Positions 40,261 through 52,508 of a stretch of DNA of 64,000 bases are shown here, one piece after another. The position numbers were made by a program, and so were the translations under genes. A model generated the notes under the pieces. It worked only from the letters and a program-made list of their open reading frames with translations. It had not been told where the DNA came from and ran no database searches. This stretch comes from Setaria digitata (Eukaryota > Nematoda > Chromadorea > Rhabditida > Setariidae): NCBI GenBank assembly GCA_003640385.1, contig RCAB01000067.1, forward strand, positions 62,001 through 126,000, written 5' to 3'. The first letter of the stretch is position 1. Each line of letters begins with the position of its first letter.

Positions 40261-42710
40261 TAAATCACCTGGTTCTTTCTTCATAATTACGACAATTTTA
40301 GCTGAAAGGAAAGGACACGAAGATATGGAAACATTTTGAATCATTACATGTATAATACATATCAATATCAATATGTCCCTTGTATCTAAACATACAGCAG
40401 TCGGTGTACTCCTTTGATGTGGCACAAAGTTATTCTTTGATGTTTGCCGCAATTAGAAAAGAATGATAGAGAGAGTTCGTCTCCGCCGTCAATCCCACCA
40501 CCACCACCATCGGTCTCTCCCTTCAAAACACTTCCTCCTCTTAACGGAATTTTTTTCTGACTTAGTCCACCACCATCGACTAGATATTCACCTTTAAATT
40601 TTCCACATATTTTTCTACTCTTGCTATTATTATTACGATAATTAATTGCTACTGTCGTTATTATTGCTCCTGGAAGAACTTCGTGTGTGTGCAGTTTCGT
40701 GTTATGCTTCAAAAATTTATGATTTATTGGGCTACTAGCATTGTATCTGATCTCTCTCACTGACCATATGTTTTGAAGCATTTCATACTTGATCAGTTCT
40801 TTGTCCACATGAATTTTATTTCCCAGTTGTCGGGTGAGGGACACTGGAAGCGGAAGGACCACCGCGCTGCAATCCGTTTGTTTCTTCCGAAGAGCTATCA
40901 ACCAGCCGTCAGCAACATCTCATTCCGGGGGTTGCAACGGATACAATATCAAATTTCATGCTTATCGTTGATTGATTCCTCTCTCTCCCTACCCTTCACC
41001 TTTTCCTCCGCTGTTACGCACTTCAATCATCATTATCACATCTTATCACTTCTCAAACCGTCGCTGTGTCTCTGACGAACTTGCGATAATATTATCCTTA
41101 TTAAAGGATTCTATTACACCTGGCTCTTTCGGATAATTTATTTTTTTGAAATTAAAATATCCGATGGTTGTTATTATGCAGAAATGGATTATGTATGATA
41201 ATTTATATCACAAAGGATATTTTAAATTATTTTTTCCAATTTTTAGCTTGATTTTTTTTCATTCATCACATTCCTAAGAAGCGAAGAAATATTTAGAAAC
41301 TGTAAAACAATTAAGGATTTGGTGGGATAAATAACAGAGAAATATTACTTTCTTAAATTGTATTCGTTTTCATTCAATTTCTTCCCTTTTCCTGAAATTC
41401 ACGAATCTTTATGACTGGTTTGCATCCGCACCAAGAATTCTTCTCTCGTCATTTCCATTCCTCAAAAATTTCTTCTGCAGTTCTTTTTCCGCTATCTTTC
41501 CACCACTTTTGAACCACTGAGCCTTATATTTTGAGTCCATTTTCAATTTCTTTAACGCTAATTTCTTCCTCTTAAATTATTTGCGCTTTTTATAAAGAAT
41601 GATGTAATTAAATCTATGAATCATTCCTAAAAATTATCCTAAATTTTATTAAATAATCAGTGATTGACAATGCTGAAAACATTCGGAGCAGAAATCCACA
41701 GATGGATGGATATAGCCATTAAGATTTCTTGACAACTGCCATCCACAAATTGAAATTTTAATTTCATAGACGGGAAGACAGCAATCTTATTCACTGACTT
41801 TTGAAGCCCACACTTGAAATCAAAAATTATTTAGACGATGTTACTTGAAGTTTTTTCAAGAAAAAAATCATGAAAATTTCATTACTTATTTTTTGCTTCA
41901 TTTATTTCTAATATACTGTTTAGTTAGTGAAACAATGGGTAGATTAGGAAAAAATGAGAGGATGAATATTTTTCCACTAAACTATAACCAGCGGATTCAT
42001 TCGATCTTACCATACGTTAATTTCTATAACATTTTTCACTTCACTTTAAAAACTCTACATTCTTTTTTTAGGTTGTTTATTCCTCAGCTGTTGATGTGAT
42101 TTTTGTTGTCCTTTTAGTTTGAAAATTACCAATCCTATGAAAATTCCAAAATTATTTAAAAATTGTGTTGTGTCGGACGATATGATAAATTGATGCTTTC
42201 AACCGAACAAAATTTTCGTCATAATTTTATTTTTATTTTTGAAGTGCTAAAAATCTGGTAAAAAACAGTACTTGACATTAAGTTTGTACAGCTCTGCATA
42301 ATTTCTCTAGCTAATTATCACTGTTATGAGCAAACTTATTAATCATATTTGAGTTTTCTCATTTTCATCTCAATTTACTAATTAATGTTAATTCAAGGAC
42401 ATTTACTGACTTTGCTAATACATCTTTTTTTTTGCGAAACTCAAGTTAGCTCATTTTCTGTGGAAACTTTTCTTAACAAATTATCTGAACTTTAAACTTT
42501 GCGTAATGATTGGAAATTTTTTTCACAACTTTAAAGCACACTTTTTTCCTCTTAAAATTAGTCTGAAACATACAAAATGTGTTTTTCGCAAAACGAGAAT
42601 TGATATTTGTATTTGTGGATGACGCACTTCCACTTCTTCATATCCATCGAGCCAAACTTCCAGAAATCACCCAGTTCCTCCCTCTTCATCTCCAGCCTCC
42701 ATTGTCCTAG
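40261..42710. other. Gene desert, part with one long unassigned ORF
   Basis: No supported gene. Between about 40.39 and 41.07 kb the sequence is less AT-rich, and a 171-codon minus-strand frame (40386-40901) is open, overlapped by a 100-codon plus-strand frame. The predicted minus-strand product has a Gly/Asp-rich stretch but no domain I recognise. The remaining sequence is AT-rich without features. Confidence 0.4.
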
Positions 42711-42830
42711 TCCCCCAGATCCGCCTCAATCCGCCCCGACCTGCCCCGGTCTGTCTCAATCCGCCTTAATCCACACAAATCTGCCTCGACCCGTCCCGAT
42801 CCGCCTCGACCCGTTCCGATCCGCCCTAGA
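42711..42830. repeat. 10-bp GC-rich minisatellite, about 12 units
   Basis: The sequence divides into consecutive 10-mers close to CCGCCTCGAT: for example ccgcctcaat, ccgccccgac, ctgccccggt, ctgtctcaat, ccgccttaat, ctgcctcgac, ccgtcccgat, ccgcctcgac, ccgttccgat. Related but less regular sequence continues to about 42862. It stands out as a strongly C-rich, pyrimidine-skewed island in AT-rich DNA. The overlapping open frames on both strands (Pro/Ser-rich on plus, Gly/Arg-rich on minus) follow from the repeat. Confidence 0.85.
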
Positions 42831-42862
42831 CGACCCGCCCAGGATCCACCTCGATCCGATCC

Positions 42863-45800
42863 GTTTTCCATTCCTTCACAAACAAACAACTGCACTACCA
42901 CATCGGTAAAAGCAGTCAAAATAGGAGAGCGGTCGGCATTGCTTTAAGATTTCCTGAAAGATTGATGATTTGTCCTCTCCCCCTCTTCCGCCTTTTCTGC
43001 TGCACTTTATTTCCTGTACTGTTTTTCTTAGTGTTCATTTTTTTTCATTCCCTAAACCATTCGTGTCACACCAATTTTATAATTTTTTTTTTTTGGTAGT
43101 TTCTCGAGGACAAAGGGAATTTCATGAGAAATTAAGTGGTAAAACGATATTGGTTACTTTGGCATCATAAGTAAATCAGTTGCCACAAATTTCCGTTTCT
43201 ATTTCGTTTTATTAGAAGCAGGAATTTGAAATTGAAATTAACTGAGATATTTAAATTTGGATTGAAATATAACACTGAAATAAAACTCTTGGGTGTATTT
43301 TTTTCTTTTTGCAACACTCATCATCATATGATATCCTTCTTTCATTGCAGTCTTTCAGTCTTTTGCTGATAGTTGCTATTCATTTAATGATAATTTTTCA
43401 TCTTCTTGTTGATATTTTTCACTTCTTAACTAATCATTTTCACTTTTTCCTAAACTCTAGTACGGTACTATCCATCACTGAAGGTTTTGTAGAAGATAAA
43501 TGAAGGACTTTTCTGATTTTATTCGGACGTAGCTTGGGAAAATATAAAATGAATATTTCCACTTCTACACTCTTATGTTATTAGCTAAACTTTATTGTAT
43601 ATTTTGATCTAATTATTGTTATCAGCATGGAGTAAAGATGTTAGAAAGGTTTAGTCGGCCTTTTTTGAAGTCTTATCATCAAAGTGGAGTGATATCATCA
43701 TCAGTGACTATCGAAAAATTTATCATTTCGATTCAGAAATCAAGATTATTGAACGGACATATTGTTGCTGAAAATTGTTTGAGGAAACGAACAGCTTTAT
43801 ATTTCTTTTAGCTCACAGTTTTGTTTTCGCGTTTATATTTGATTAATAATTTATATACATTAATTGGTCTGGTCCTCCTTTTTTGCTTACAATCTTTCAC
43901 AACAATTCGTTAATTAATTAAATGTTCTAATGTTTTTCGGTGCGTTATTTTCAGTTCTATTGACATCTCTACAAAATGTCAATATGAAAGGGTGAGGATA
44001 GCATGTGGGCAAAGGTAGGTGTTAACGGGGTCTGATGGTAAGGGAAAGCAGATTGACGGATGTTATGTTTGGACAGTTTTGAATGACAAAAGCCAAACTG
44101 GATGTTGTTATCATTCCGTTATATGTGACATTTGTCCCTTTGAACTTTTTGAGGGGAAGCCTATCCAACATCGATTTTATCGCATTATTATACCCATTAA
44201 TACATCATCTTATCTTTTGCTGCCCTCGGAACACTTTGACATATTCTTCATCTCTAGTTTATTTTATTCTCACTTTTGTTTTTTCCTTTTCTTTTTTGTT
44301 TCTTTTTACCGCCTCGTAAAAAGCTCTCGACTACAAACACTTTTAAAATACAAGAAGTAGGGAGGATATGTGTCTGACATCTCATAGTGTCATCATCATT
44401 GTTCTCGTCATACTTGTCATCTGAATGAATTTGTTATGACTGACAGCTTAGAATATATTATCAGCAAGACTGTTTTTGCATTCACTGACTTGGCTTATCA
44501 TTTGAGTGGTGAGGTCTGATGCTTTTTAACATTCTCAGTTCTTTTTCTTTCATTATCATAAAATTTTCAACTCTTCCATCATTTAATTCTCAGAAGCATC
44601 GGAAACCTTTAGATGGTCACAAAAAGGAAGAGAAAAAACCCCGAAATGTGAAATTCATCAAAGTTTATGTTATTTGTGTAGACTATAGAATGAAAGAAAG
44701 ATGTGATTTTTAAGATGAAGCATCATAGTTAATGGGATTCTCACCTCGACGTCTACAATCATTAACAGAAGGCGCCGATTTTATTAGGTCTCATCATCAA
44801 AAGGCTTACAAACACGAAATCGAGAAAATGAATGAATAATCATTTTTGAAAATGTCGATCGTTTCCAAAGCGAGAAAAAATGAAATAGAAGGAACAGAGA
44901 AGCGAGAATAAAAGGGAGGAAAAACGAATTATTTTAATTGGGTTTGCTGATTTTAGTCGGCAACATCCAAAAGGAAGAAAAACGCGGGGAAGGCAGAGAA
45001 TGGAGCTTTTGCGTTTTCTTATTCCTATTACCACCTTGCTTCCACTAAACTGTTCGCAGGTTTAGCACCTTACCTGTCTATTTATTATCACTCAAGCAGA
45101 ATATTTTAGACGCCCACCCACACATGTATCTCTTTTCGGATTCCTCTAACTCTTTTTGCTACATTTCTTTCACAAGTACCCGACTGAACAGTTCTGAAAT
45201 GGATACGGTAGTATTACGATTGGAACCGGAAAAGCTCCGACATGGTCCGAGAAGAAGGAAAGAAAGCTTACTGTATTATTGTAGTTTTATGGGAAGTAGA
45301 AAAATTATCCTTTTCATTTTACCGCTTTATTGCTCAGGATCCATTTTTTCTAAAAACTGGAACAAACTAGTATGTGCAGCTGCGGTTGGTGAAACATCTC
45401 GGATGAATAAAAAATGTGAGGAGAAATCACGAGCTAAATACAGGTGAGATTGAAGAAATCTCGAAATATTACAACTCAGAGTGAGGAACACGTTGAATCG
45501 AGGTCGAGCAGTTTGCTGAGGGAAATACGGATGAGACTTATTATTTGTAATAAAATACTAAAGTTTGGTGCTGTTTCTGTATAATTTGCAATCATTAGCA
45601 TTTATGCTACTTACATTATCTAGGTAGTGGGTCGTTGAGAAGTTTCGGAAACTTTTCAGCTGAACTGAGTTTTTTTTTTTGTCACCGGATCGGACGAAAG
45701 TGAAAGAAAGTAGAGGAGCTAATGATAAGAGAACATTAAGGGTCAGATAACTGCACAGAATAGAAAAAGGGCGATTTAATCCGAATTTTAGTGGTAAGAT

Positions 45801-47574
45801 GGAAAATGATTTTAAATCTATGAATTTTTGATTTTCAAAAAGCAAATTGATTGAATAACCACTGAAAAAAAAAATTTGCTCCAAAAAAGTGCTAAATGCA
45901 TCTTTTTTTCTTTTTTTGAGAGGGCTTTAAATATTTGATAAATTCTAATTCCATTTCTGTAACATTTGCAGACTTTTTGATGACAAAATGATATACTGTG
46001 TAAATTATAGATTAGCTATTTGAATGGAAGACTGGCAAAGAAGGAATAAATTGTGTATGGATATAATTTAGGCGTTATTCCTATTCAAAAGCACCAAAAC
46101 ATTTTTATTTTACTTTTCCAATCAATGATGCTGTTATAGCTCATAAAAATTCTTTTCTAACATTTTTCAAATTTAAAAGAATCCTTTCTTTTTTCTTTAA
46201 TTTCGCTTTTTTCTTTTTTTCAAAACGCAACGATTTATTGTATCGGCGGTTGAAGTCGTAAAAGATTAACTGCATTTCACATATTGCATTTTGTATGATC
46301 AGAAAAGATCTTTCGTTTTTAAAGCCGCTAAAGTTGATTTGAAATCGAAAATACACGGACGGACTTTTTTTTAGCTTGCACTTTATAAAACTTCTTGAAA
46401 AAGCTTTCAGCCCTTTTACTTTGTTTTAGCTTTTTGTAATTATTATCATTGTTATCATTGTCACACTTAGTTGCAAATTTTTTTTCAGTTATTTTTGCTG
46501 CTCAAAAATTTTCATTTAGTTAATTTTCCTGATTATAAATAATATCTACTGCAAAATTCGATATAGGACGAAAAGTAGCAATGTAATTTGTTTTTGTGAT
46601 GCCAATTGCTGATGTCAAAAAAAAAAAAAATTTTTGTTTTCGAGTTTCTTTACTGTTCCGGAATCCTGTGAACAAAATTTGATAGTCATAGGTGTATGCG
46701 AAAATAATTTCCGATATACTTCATTTGAAAATTTCTTCATAAAATTTGCAGATTAAACTCAGAGCAAATGAGCCAAGTATTTGGATAGTAAAATGAAAAT
46801 TAATTTTAACAATGCAGTAAAGTTTTCGAGAAACAAATAAGTAACAAAAATATGTAACAATTTTAAAGCCATTATTTAATTCAATATATATTTTTTTTTT
46901 TTTGCTTGAATAGCTAAGAGAATTCTCACTGTTGCATACTCGTCTTATTAGTACGGTTGTTTATTTTTTACTGTTAATTAATTTATTTTTTAGCATGTCG
47001 CTTCCTAAATTTCTTTTTCACATCACTGGTTATTCGGGGAGAATCTTTCTTAATTTACGACTGAAAAATTTAAAATTAAAAGCCCCACCCACGTTAATCT
47101 ATACATCCGTTTATGTACACATATATATATATGTGTGCCCAGTTTGAGTGTACCATAAAATTTATTGTTTCAGTGGACGTTTATTTGAAGGAACAGAATC
47201 CCTCTTCCTTCAGTGATGCCACGCCTTCGTTTATAACCTCGTCCCGAGACGAATGTGATGTGTATGTATACGTTGTCATCATCAACTAGACGTATAAAAC
47301 AATTCCAAGTAATTTCCTTTCATTATTTCACTGTCGAAGAGAGCTTTCATCTTGCAGATGACAATTTCTTGAAGGAATAACGAAAAATACTGACGGGAAT
47401 CCGGATCATTCTGTTTTTCTGCAGATAAATTCACTGTATTATTCATCGTCTGAATTATCACATCCGAATTACTGAATTTGGAACGACGAAAAATCTTTTC
47501 GGAAGTGAGCAAATAGAGATAAAAAGTAGAAGGAACGGATTTGTGTCATTTTTAACGTTACCTGCGAATACTCA
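42863..47574. other. Gene desert, right part, upstream of the RING ligase gene
   Basis: No supported gene. The open frames of 60-113 codons (for example 44.02-44.36 and 45.12-45.45 kb on plus) are hydrophobic or mixed in composition and not bounded by matching splice sites. A short ta microsatellite occurs near 47.12 kb. The end of this stretch should contain the promoter of the RING ligase gene. Confidence 0.5.
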
Positions 47575-50500
47575 ATGTTTCATGTGCCAGGAGAAACGGA
47601 ATTTCTCGTCCTGTTGTTTTCCATAAGCGTAATAGTCGGAGATTTGGTTTACGGTGTGCCGGTGCGTGAATTCCAGATAATTACTGATCCTGAGACAGCA
47701 TTAGCAGCTGATGGTGAACCAATTGATTTGTTAGTTTCATCACGCTCCGGTGATAAGCAAAACGATCAGCGATTATTTGGAACATTTTCGGCCGCTGGGA
47801 GAAATTACGAAACTTCTGGTGATATTGTACAGGTAATATTGTTAGATTGCAGCATTCGCTAAAACAAAACCATGATATCTTTTGCCCACAAATGATTACT
47901 TCCAAGACTATTACAACAAATATTCGATAAATAAATAAACAGAATCGTAATTCCAAACATTGTAAATTTTTGCTCAATATAAGATGAAAAGAAATTTCCG
48001 AAAATTGCTCTCTTTTTTTTTTCTCAAGAAATGTTTTTTTTCAGTCGGTGATATCTTTTAGATGCAGCTCCAATGATTCATTAAAATCATTTGAATTTAT
48101 CATACTTAAAGGGTCCTAGTACTAAATTATTTATTTAAATGGTAGTAATATAATTCAGTGATTTCGCTTTTTCAGCAACTTTAATTACTTAAATTAGGAA
48201 ATTTTCAGATTTTTTCATGTTTATTTTCATCTGTATTTTCTTTTCACTACTGCTGAATATAATTTTACAAAAAAAAAAAAAGGAATTCTAGGAAAATTTT
48301 AATTTAATGGTACTGAGATTTAAGTAATTGTAGTAAATTTGCTCAGTTATCAGAAGTTCATGGACTTGTACTTTGCTTATCACAGGGGAGTAATTCATGC
48401 CGATTTGTTATCATCGGTATTTTTTTTTTTTTAAATTTCATTATCGAATTATTGGCAATGAAGAACATTAGTAAAATTCGGCATAAATTTATGAAATGGT
48501 TATTTGTATATTTAACACAGTTTAATTTAATTCAAGTTTTCGGACTAGTTTTCAATTTCACATCATCGATTAAATTTGCAGTTTCTTCTTGTCGGCACAT
48601 TTTCGAAGTATTATACGGAAAAGAGAGAGCAATGAAAACGATTAATATATTTTTTTTTTTTCCTTTTTCCTATCCCAAAATTCGAAATACCGAAAGACAG
48701 AAAATGGGGGGGAAGAAAAGGAAAGAAATGACGAAAGATTTATGGAGTATAGCAATAAGGGTGGTCTGGCCTTTGGAAATGGTTTTCGCATGATTTTCAA
48801 ATTTTTGAAATATTCTCCTAATGATGGTATCTTCGGGATTGATATATGCCAGGCATTTTTATTTCCTGTTTTCCCCCCTCCTCCTCTCCCCCTCCCCCCC
48901 CCCCCCCGGAATATCAAAACAATATGATATTGTTTTGATCACTTAGTAAGATATGATAGAAGTTAAAATTTTATCACTAATCCTGATATTTCTTTAGCTT
49001 TTATGTCGGTCAATGTTGAAAATGTTGGTAAAAATTTAGGATGTCAAGAAATTTTCTTTTTCTTCTTTTTTCCCATGAGTTAAATCATTTAAATTTTACA
49101 ATATTTCACTAGATAGTCATTATAAAGGCTTTTGCAACACCATGTTGTTCATTTAATTTTCGAAAAAAAAATTTTTTTTCTCTTTCCTTTCAAAAAAAAA
49201 ATTTAAATTGAAGTATTCCAAACATGTGCCAATAAATTTGTTCATTTTCTCCGTCGTAACCCGAAGAAAATCGTTGATTTATTTCGATCTAGGATTCCTT
49301 ATTTTTTCGCTCAAAGACTTTTAAAAAATGGTGCCATACAAAAAACTCTTTGATTCCTTTTTCCAACAAAGATTTAAAGTAATGTTTAAGAAAAAAAACC
49401 TTTACAGTCGGAACTCGTTTGAAACTAATCAGATCAAAAGTACGTTGTTCACTTTTTTCTTTTCTCTTTTCTCATGAAAATTTTATGAATTTTAATAAAT
49501 TAATTGTTATGTCCAGCTAAATTATTTGCATTTTCAATATAAATTATGGCGTGGTTTGACGAGATAAAGCGAGCATTTGAAAAAGTGAAATCTTTATTTG
49601 TGGTAGTATAAAATTTGGAAGTGGTAAAATAATAAATGTTCACTTTGTAATTTAAATTTTCAATTTATATCATGAAATGGGAAGTTAGATGGACATAGAG
49701 CCATTACCATATTAGAATAGAATCTGACTTTTTTTCTTTAATACAATATAAAATTCATCAATATAAGGGGATGCTAGATTGAATTAAAAAGTGGTTGTAC
49801 ATTTTTATCACTATATATCTAGTTTTATATTTCATTTATATTCCCAAGCATTTTTCTATGATTTATTTACTTCCTTCCCTTTATTTCACTTTATTTGTTA
49901 CTTTTTTTGAATTAAATAATTTTTTAAGCCTTAATACGATAACTGTGAATGTAAATGATGAATAATATTTTTTTTCTTTGAATGCAAGTCACACTGTTAA
50001 ATGCATTATAATCTAATCTATTTTCTTTTTTCCAGAAAAAATTTTAATACCTGAATTTTCGGTAGTTTGGATGATAACCCTGAATTATTATGTATTTCAA
50101 GGAACTTTTGCACTAATTTATAATACTGTAAAGAAATTTCATGACTTTTCTTTCTGTTTTTTAATAGTCGTCACTCATGAAGGTTTTTAATGAACAAAAA
50201 GTTTTCTCTCACCTTTTTCGAAACACTTTTGTCAACTTTGTCAACCTTTCATATACTTTTTTTTTTTATTCATTAAAGAAAATAAGAAAAATTTTTTCTG
50301 CAAAGAGTTTTATCTATTTAAATTTAATTTATCCTTATTATTAAAAGAGAATTACCTGTCTAGAATGTAATTCTGTCTGCTCATCATTATCATTTCATTT
50401 TTTTTTTCTATTTTTAATATTTTATTAAAGCATCAAAAATCTTTAATATCGTACTGGATAAAATGGAAATTGGAAATCGAATTTCAGTTCCTTGAATTTC

Positions 50501-52469
50501 TACTTTTTTTCTACCTTTCCATTGTTGCGATATTTAAATGTATATATGGGAATAGAATAAGATAGCGAAGTAATAAGGAAGATAAACTGTAATCATTTGT
50601 AGAAGCATAAAAATTCCGATTAGTTCTGAATGCACCATACAACACATATTTGCTCTTTTTAATGATCCATCGTAAAAAAGAAGAAAAGAATGAAACCACC
50701 CGTAACTGCAGTAACCCGATAGATAATTCGTAAAATTAGCCTTGGTAAAAAGAGAGAGCGAAAAAAAAAAAAGAGCCAAGTTGGAAGGAAATAAAAATGG
50801 AAGGAGGAAGGATAAAAGATGTAAGGGAAAGGGATTTATTATCAAATGAACGAATTCATTTCATTTTTCTCTTTTTATTTCCATGAATCCATCAAAAGTG
50901 TGCAATTATTTTGGAAAGAATCAAATTTGACATTGAAGTAAATATTTTCCTATTTTTCCACATATGAGATTCTTTTTTCTAACTTTTCAATATCGGCAAT
51001 CTCTTTCAAAGTTTTTTTCGTCTCTTTTTTGTCTTTTTTTTTAATTCTTCCCATCTCTCCCTCTCAATTTTCTTTGTTTTTTCCTTTGTTTTTAAATCAT
51101 TGGAAAGTACATTTATTTACGCCTTATGGATTTCATAAGCGTAAACGATTCAATAATAATTGACAAGCTTAGAGTGTGCTAAAGGACATTACGTTTAGTG
51201 AAGTGAAAAAAAAAAAGTCTAAGAGAAAGAAATTTGAAAATTCATAAAAATTCATATCACATTAATTATTATTAACTTTAAAAATTAAGTGGGGAAAATA
51301 TTCTCCATGACAGGCTTGCAAAATTATGAACATATTAGCAAGTTGATGTATGGATCCAGTTTGAATTATTAAAATATCGCTTACACTGTGGTTTCTGATT
51401 TGAGATGAAACGTGAACTACTACCATTTCTAAGATGAAATAAATAACTGCTACTAACTTAGAAGACAGAATTATATAAAGACATTACTGTTTCATATACA
51501 TAAATTTGTATAAAAGAGAAAATGATGGGAATTGCTAATGATTCATCGATTATCATTACTTAAAATATTCGAAGGAGTTTTAATAGTTCTAGGATCTCGA
51601 AGATTGTTTATTCCTGCTAGCACAGCCATAACATCTAAAATCACAGTTTAAATGCTATCAAAATGGTTCAATTTCCGTTTTCTTCTCTGTTTAGCCTATC
51701 GTTATCAGTCTCGTTAGAGCTTACGCAGCATCTTTTATTTTATGCTACAGAGTACGCCTCGCACAAAATCATTAACGTTAATCAAAATGTCTTCATAGAG
51801 CGATCTATGTTACTTGGAAGAATGAAATTAGATAGAAAGAGGTAGGATGAGGTTCGGAGGGTTCCTTCTTAAACATACAACATCTCGAATTGAAAAATTA
51901 CTTCTCGAGTGGAAGGGGGAAGAAGCGGAAGCACTTTAGGAAATAGCCCTTTCAAGATTCAAAATTTAATTTAAGAAAAAGCGATGGATAGAAGATGCTG
52001 ATAGATTTCTCAGTTACATGTCTATCTATATCGGTAGTTGGCACAGCTGATGTTATTTCCTTTAAATAAATATTTTCTCAGAAAAAAAAAAAAGTGTAGA
52101 AGATGTGAAATAATTTTAAATGTAAATATGATAAGTGATTAATATGCGAAAATTGATTTTTCGATTAAAATTTTTGCCAGGAGAAAAATGATTTATATTT
52201 TAATTCTGACGACGATGTGATAAATGACAGTTGGAGGAAACATTACCGATAAGTTAATTTAAAAATGACCAATACATCTCAGTTACATGATAATTGTGTG
52301 CATGATATTGCATTTAAATCCCGAACATTTTAGTAGCAATAATTTGAAATTTGATAATTTATTCGAGAATTATAAATGAATTAGTTCAAATAAAAATTAA
52401 TGTGCAGTATGAAATAATTCTAATGGGAATTATAATATGATCGATATCTTTTGACAGAGCTTATTTTAA

Positions 52470-52508
<39 letters not shown>

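Noticed and set aside
40039..40268. 72-codon ORFs on both strands
   Set aside because: Products of ATT/AAT triplet repeats.
42607..42919. Pro-rich and Gly/Arg-rich ORFs on opposite strands
   Set aside because: Open only because of the 10-bp minisatellite; no start context or homology.
52471..52506. Retroposed gene with poly-A tail
   Set aside because: No coding similarity or target-site duplication is visible beside the A tract.
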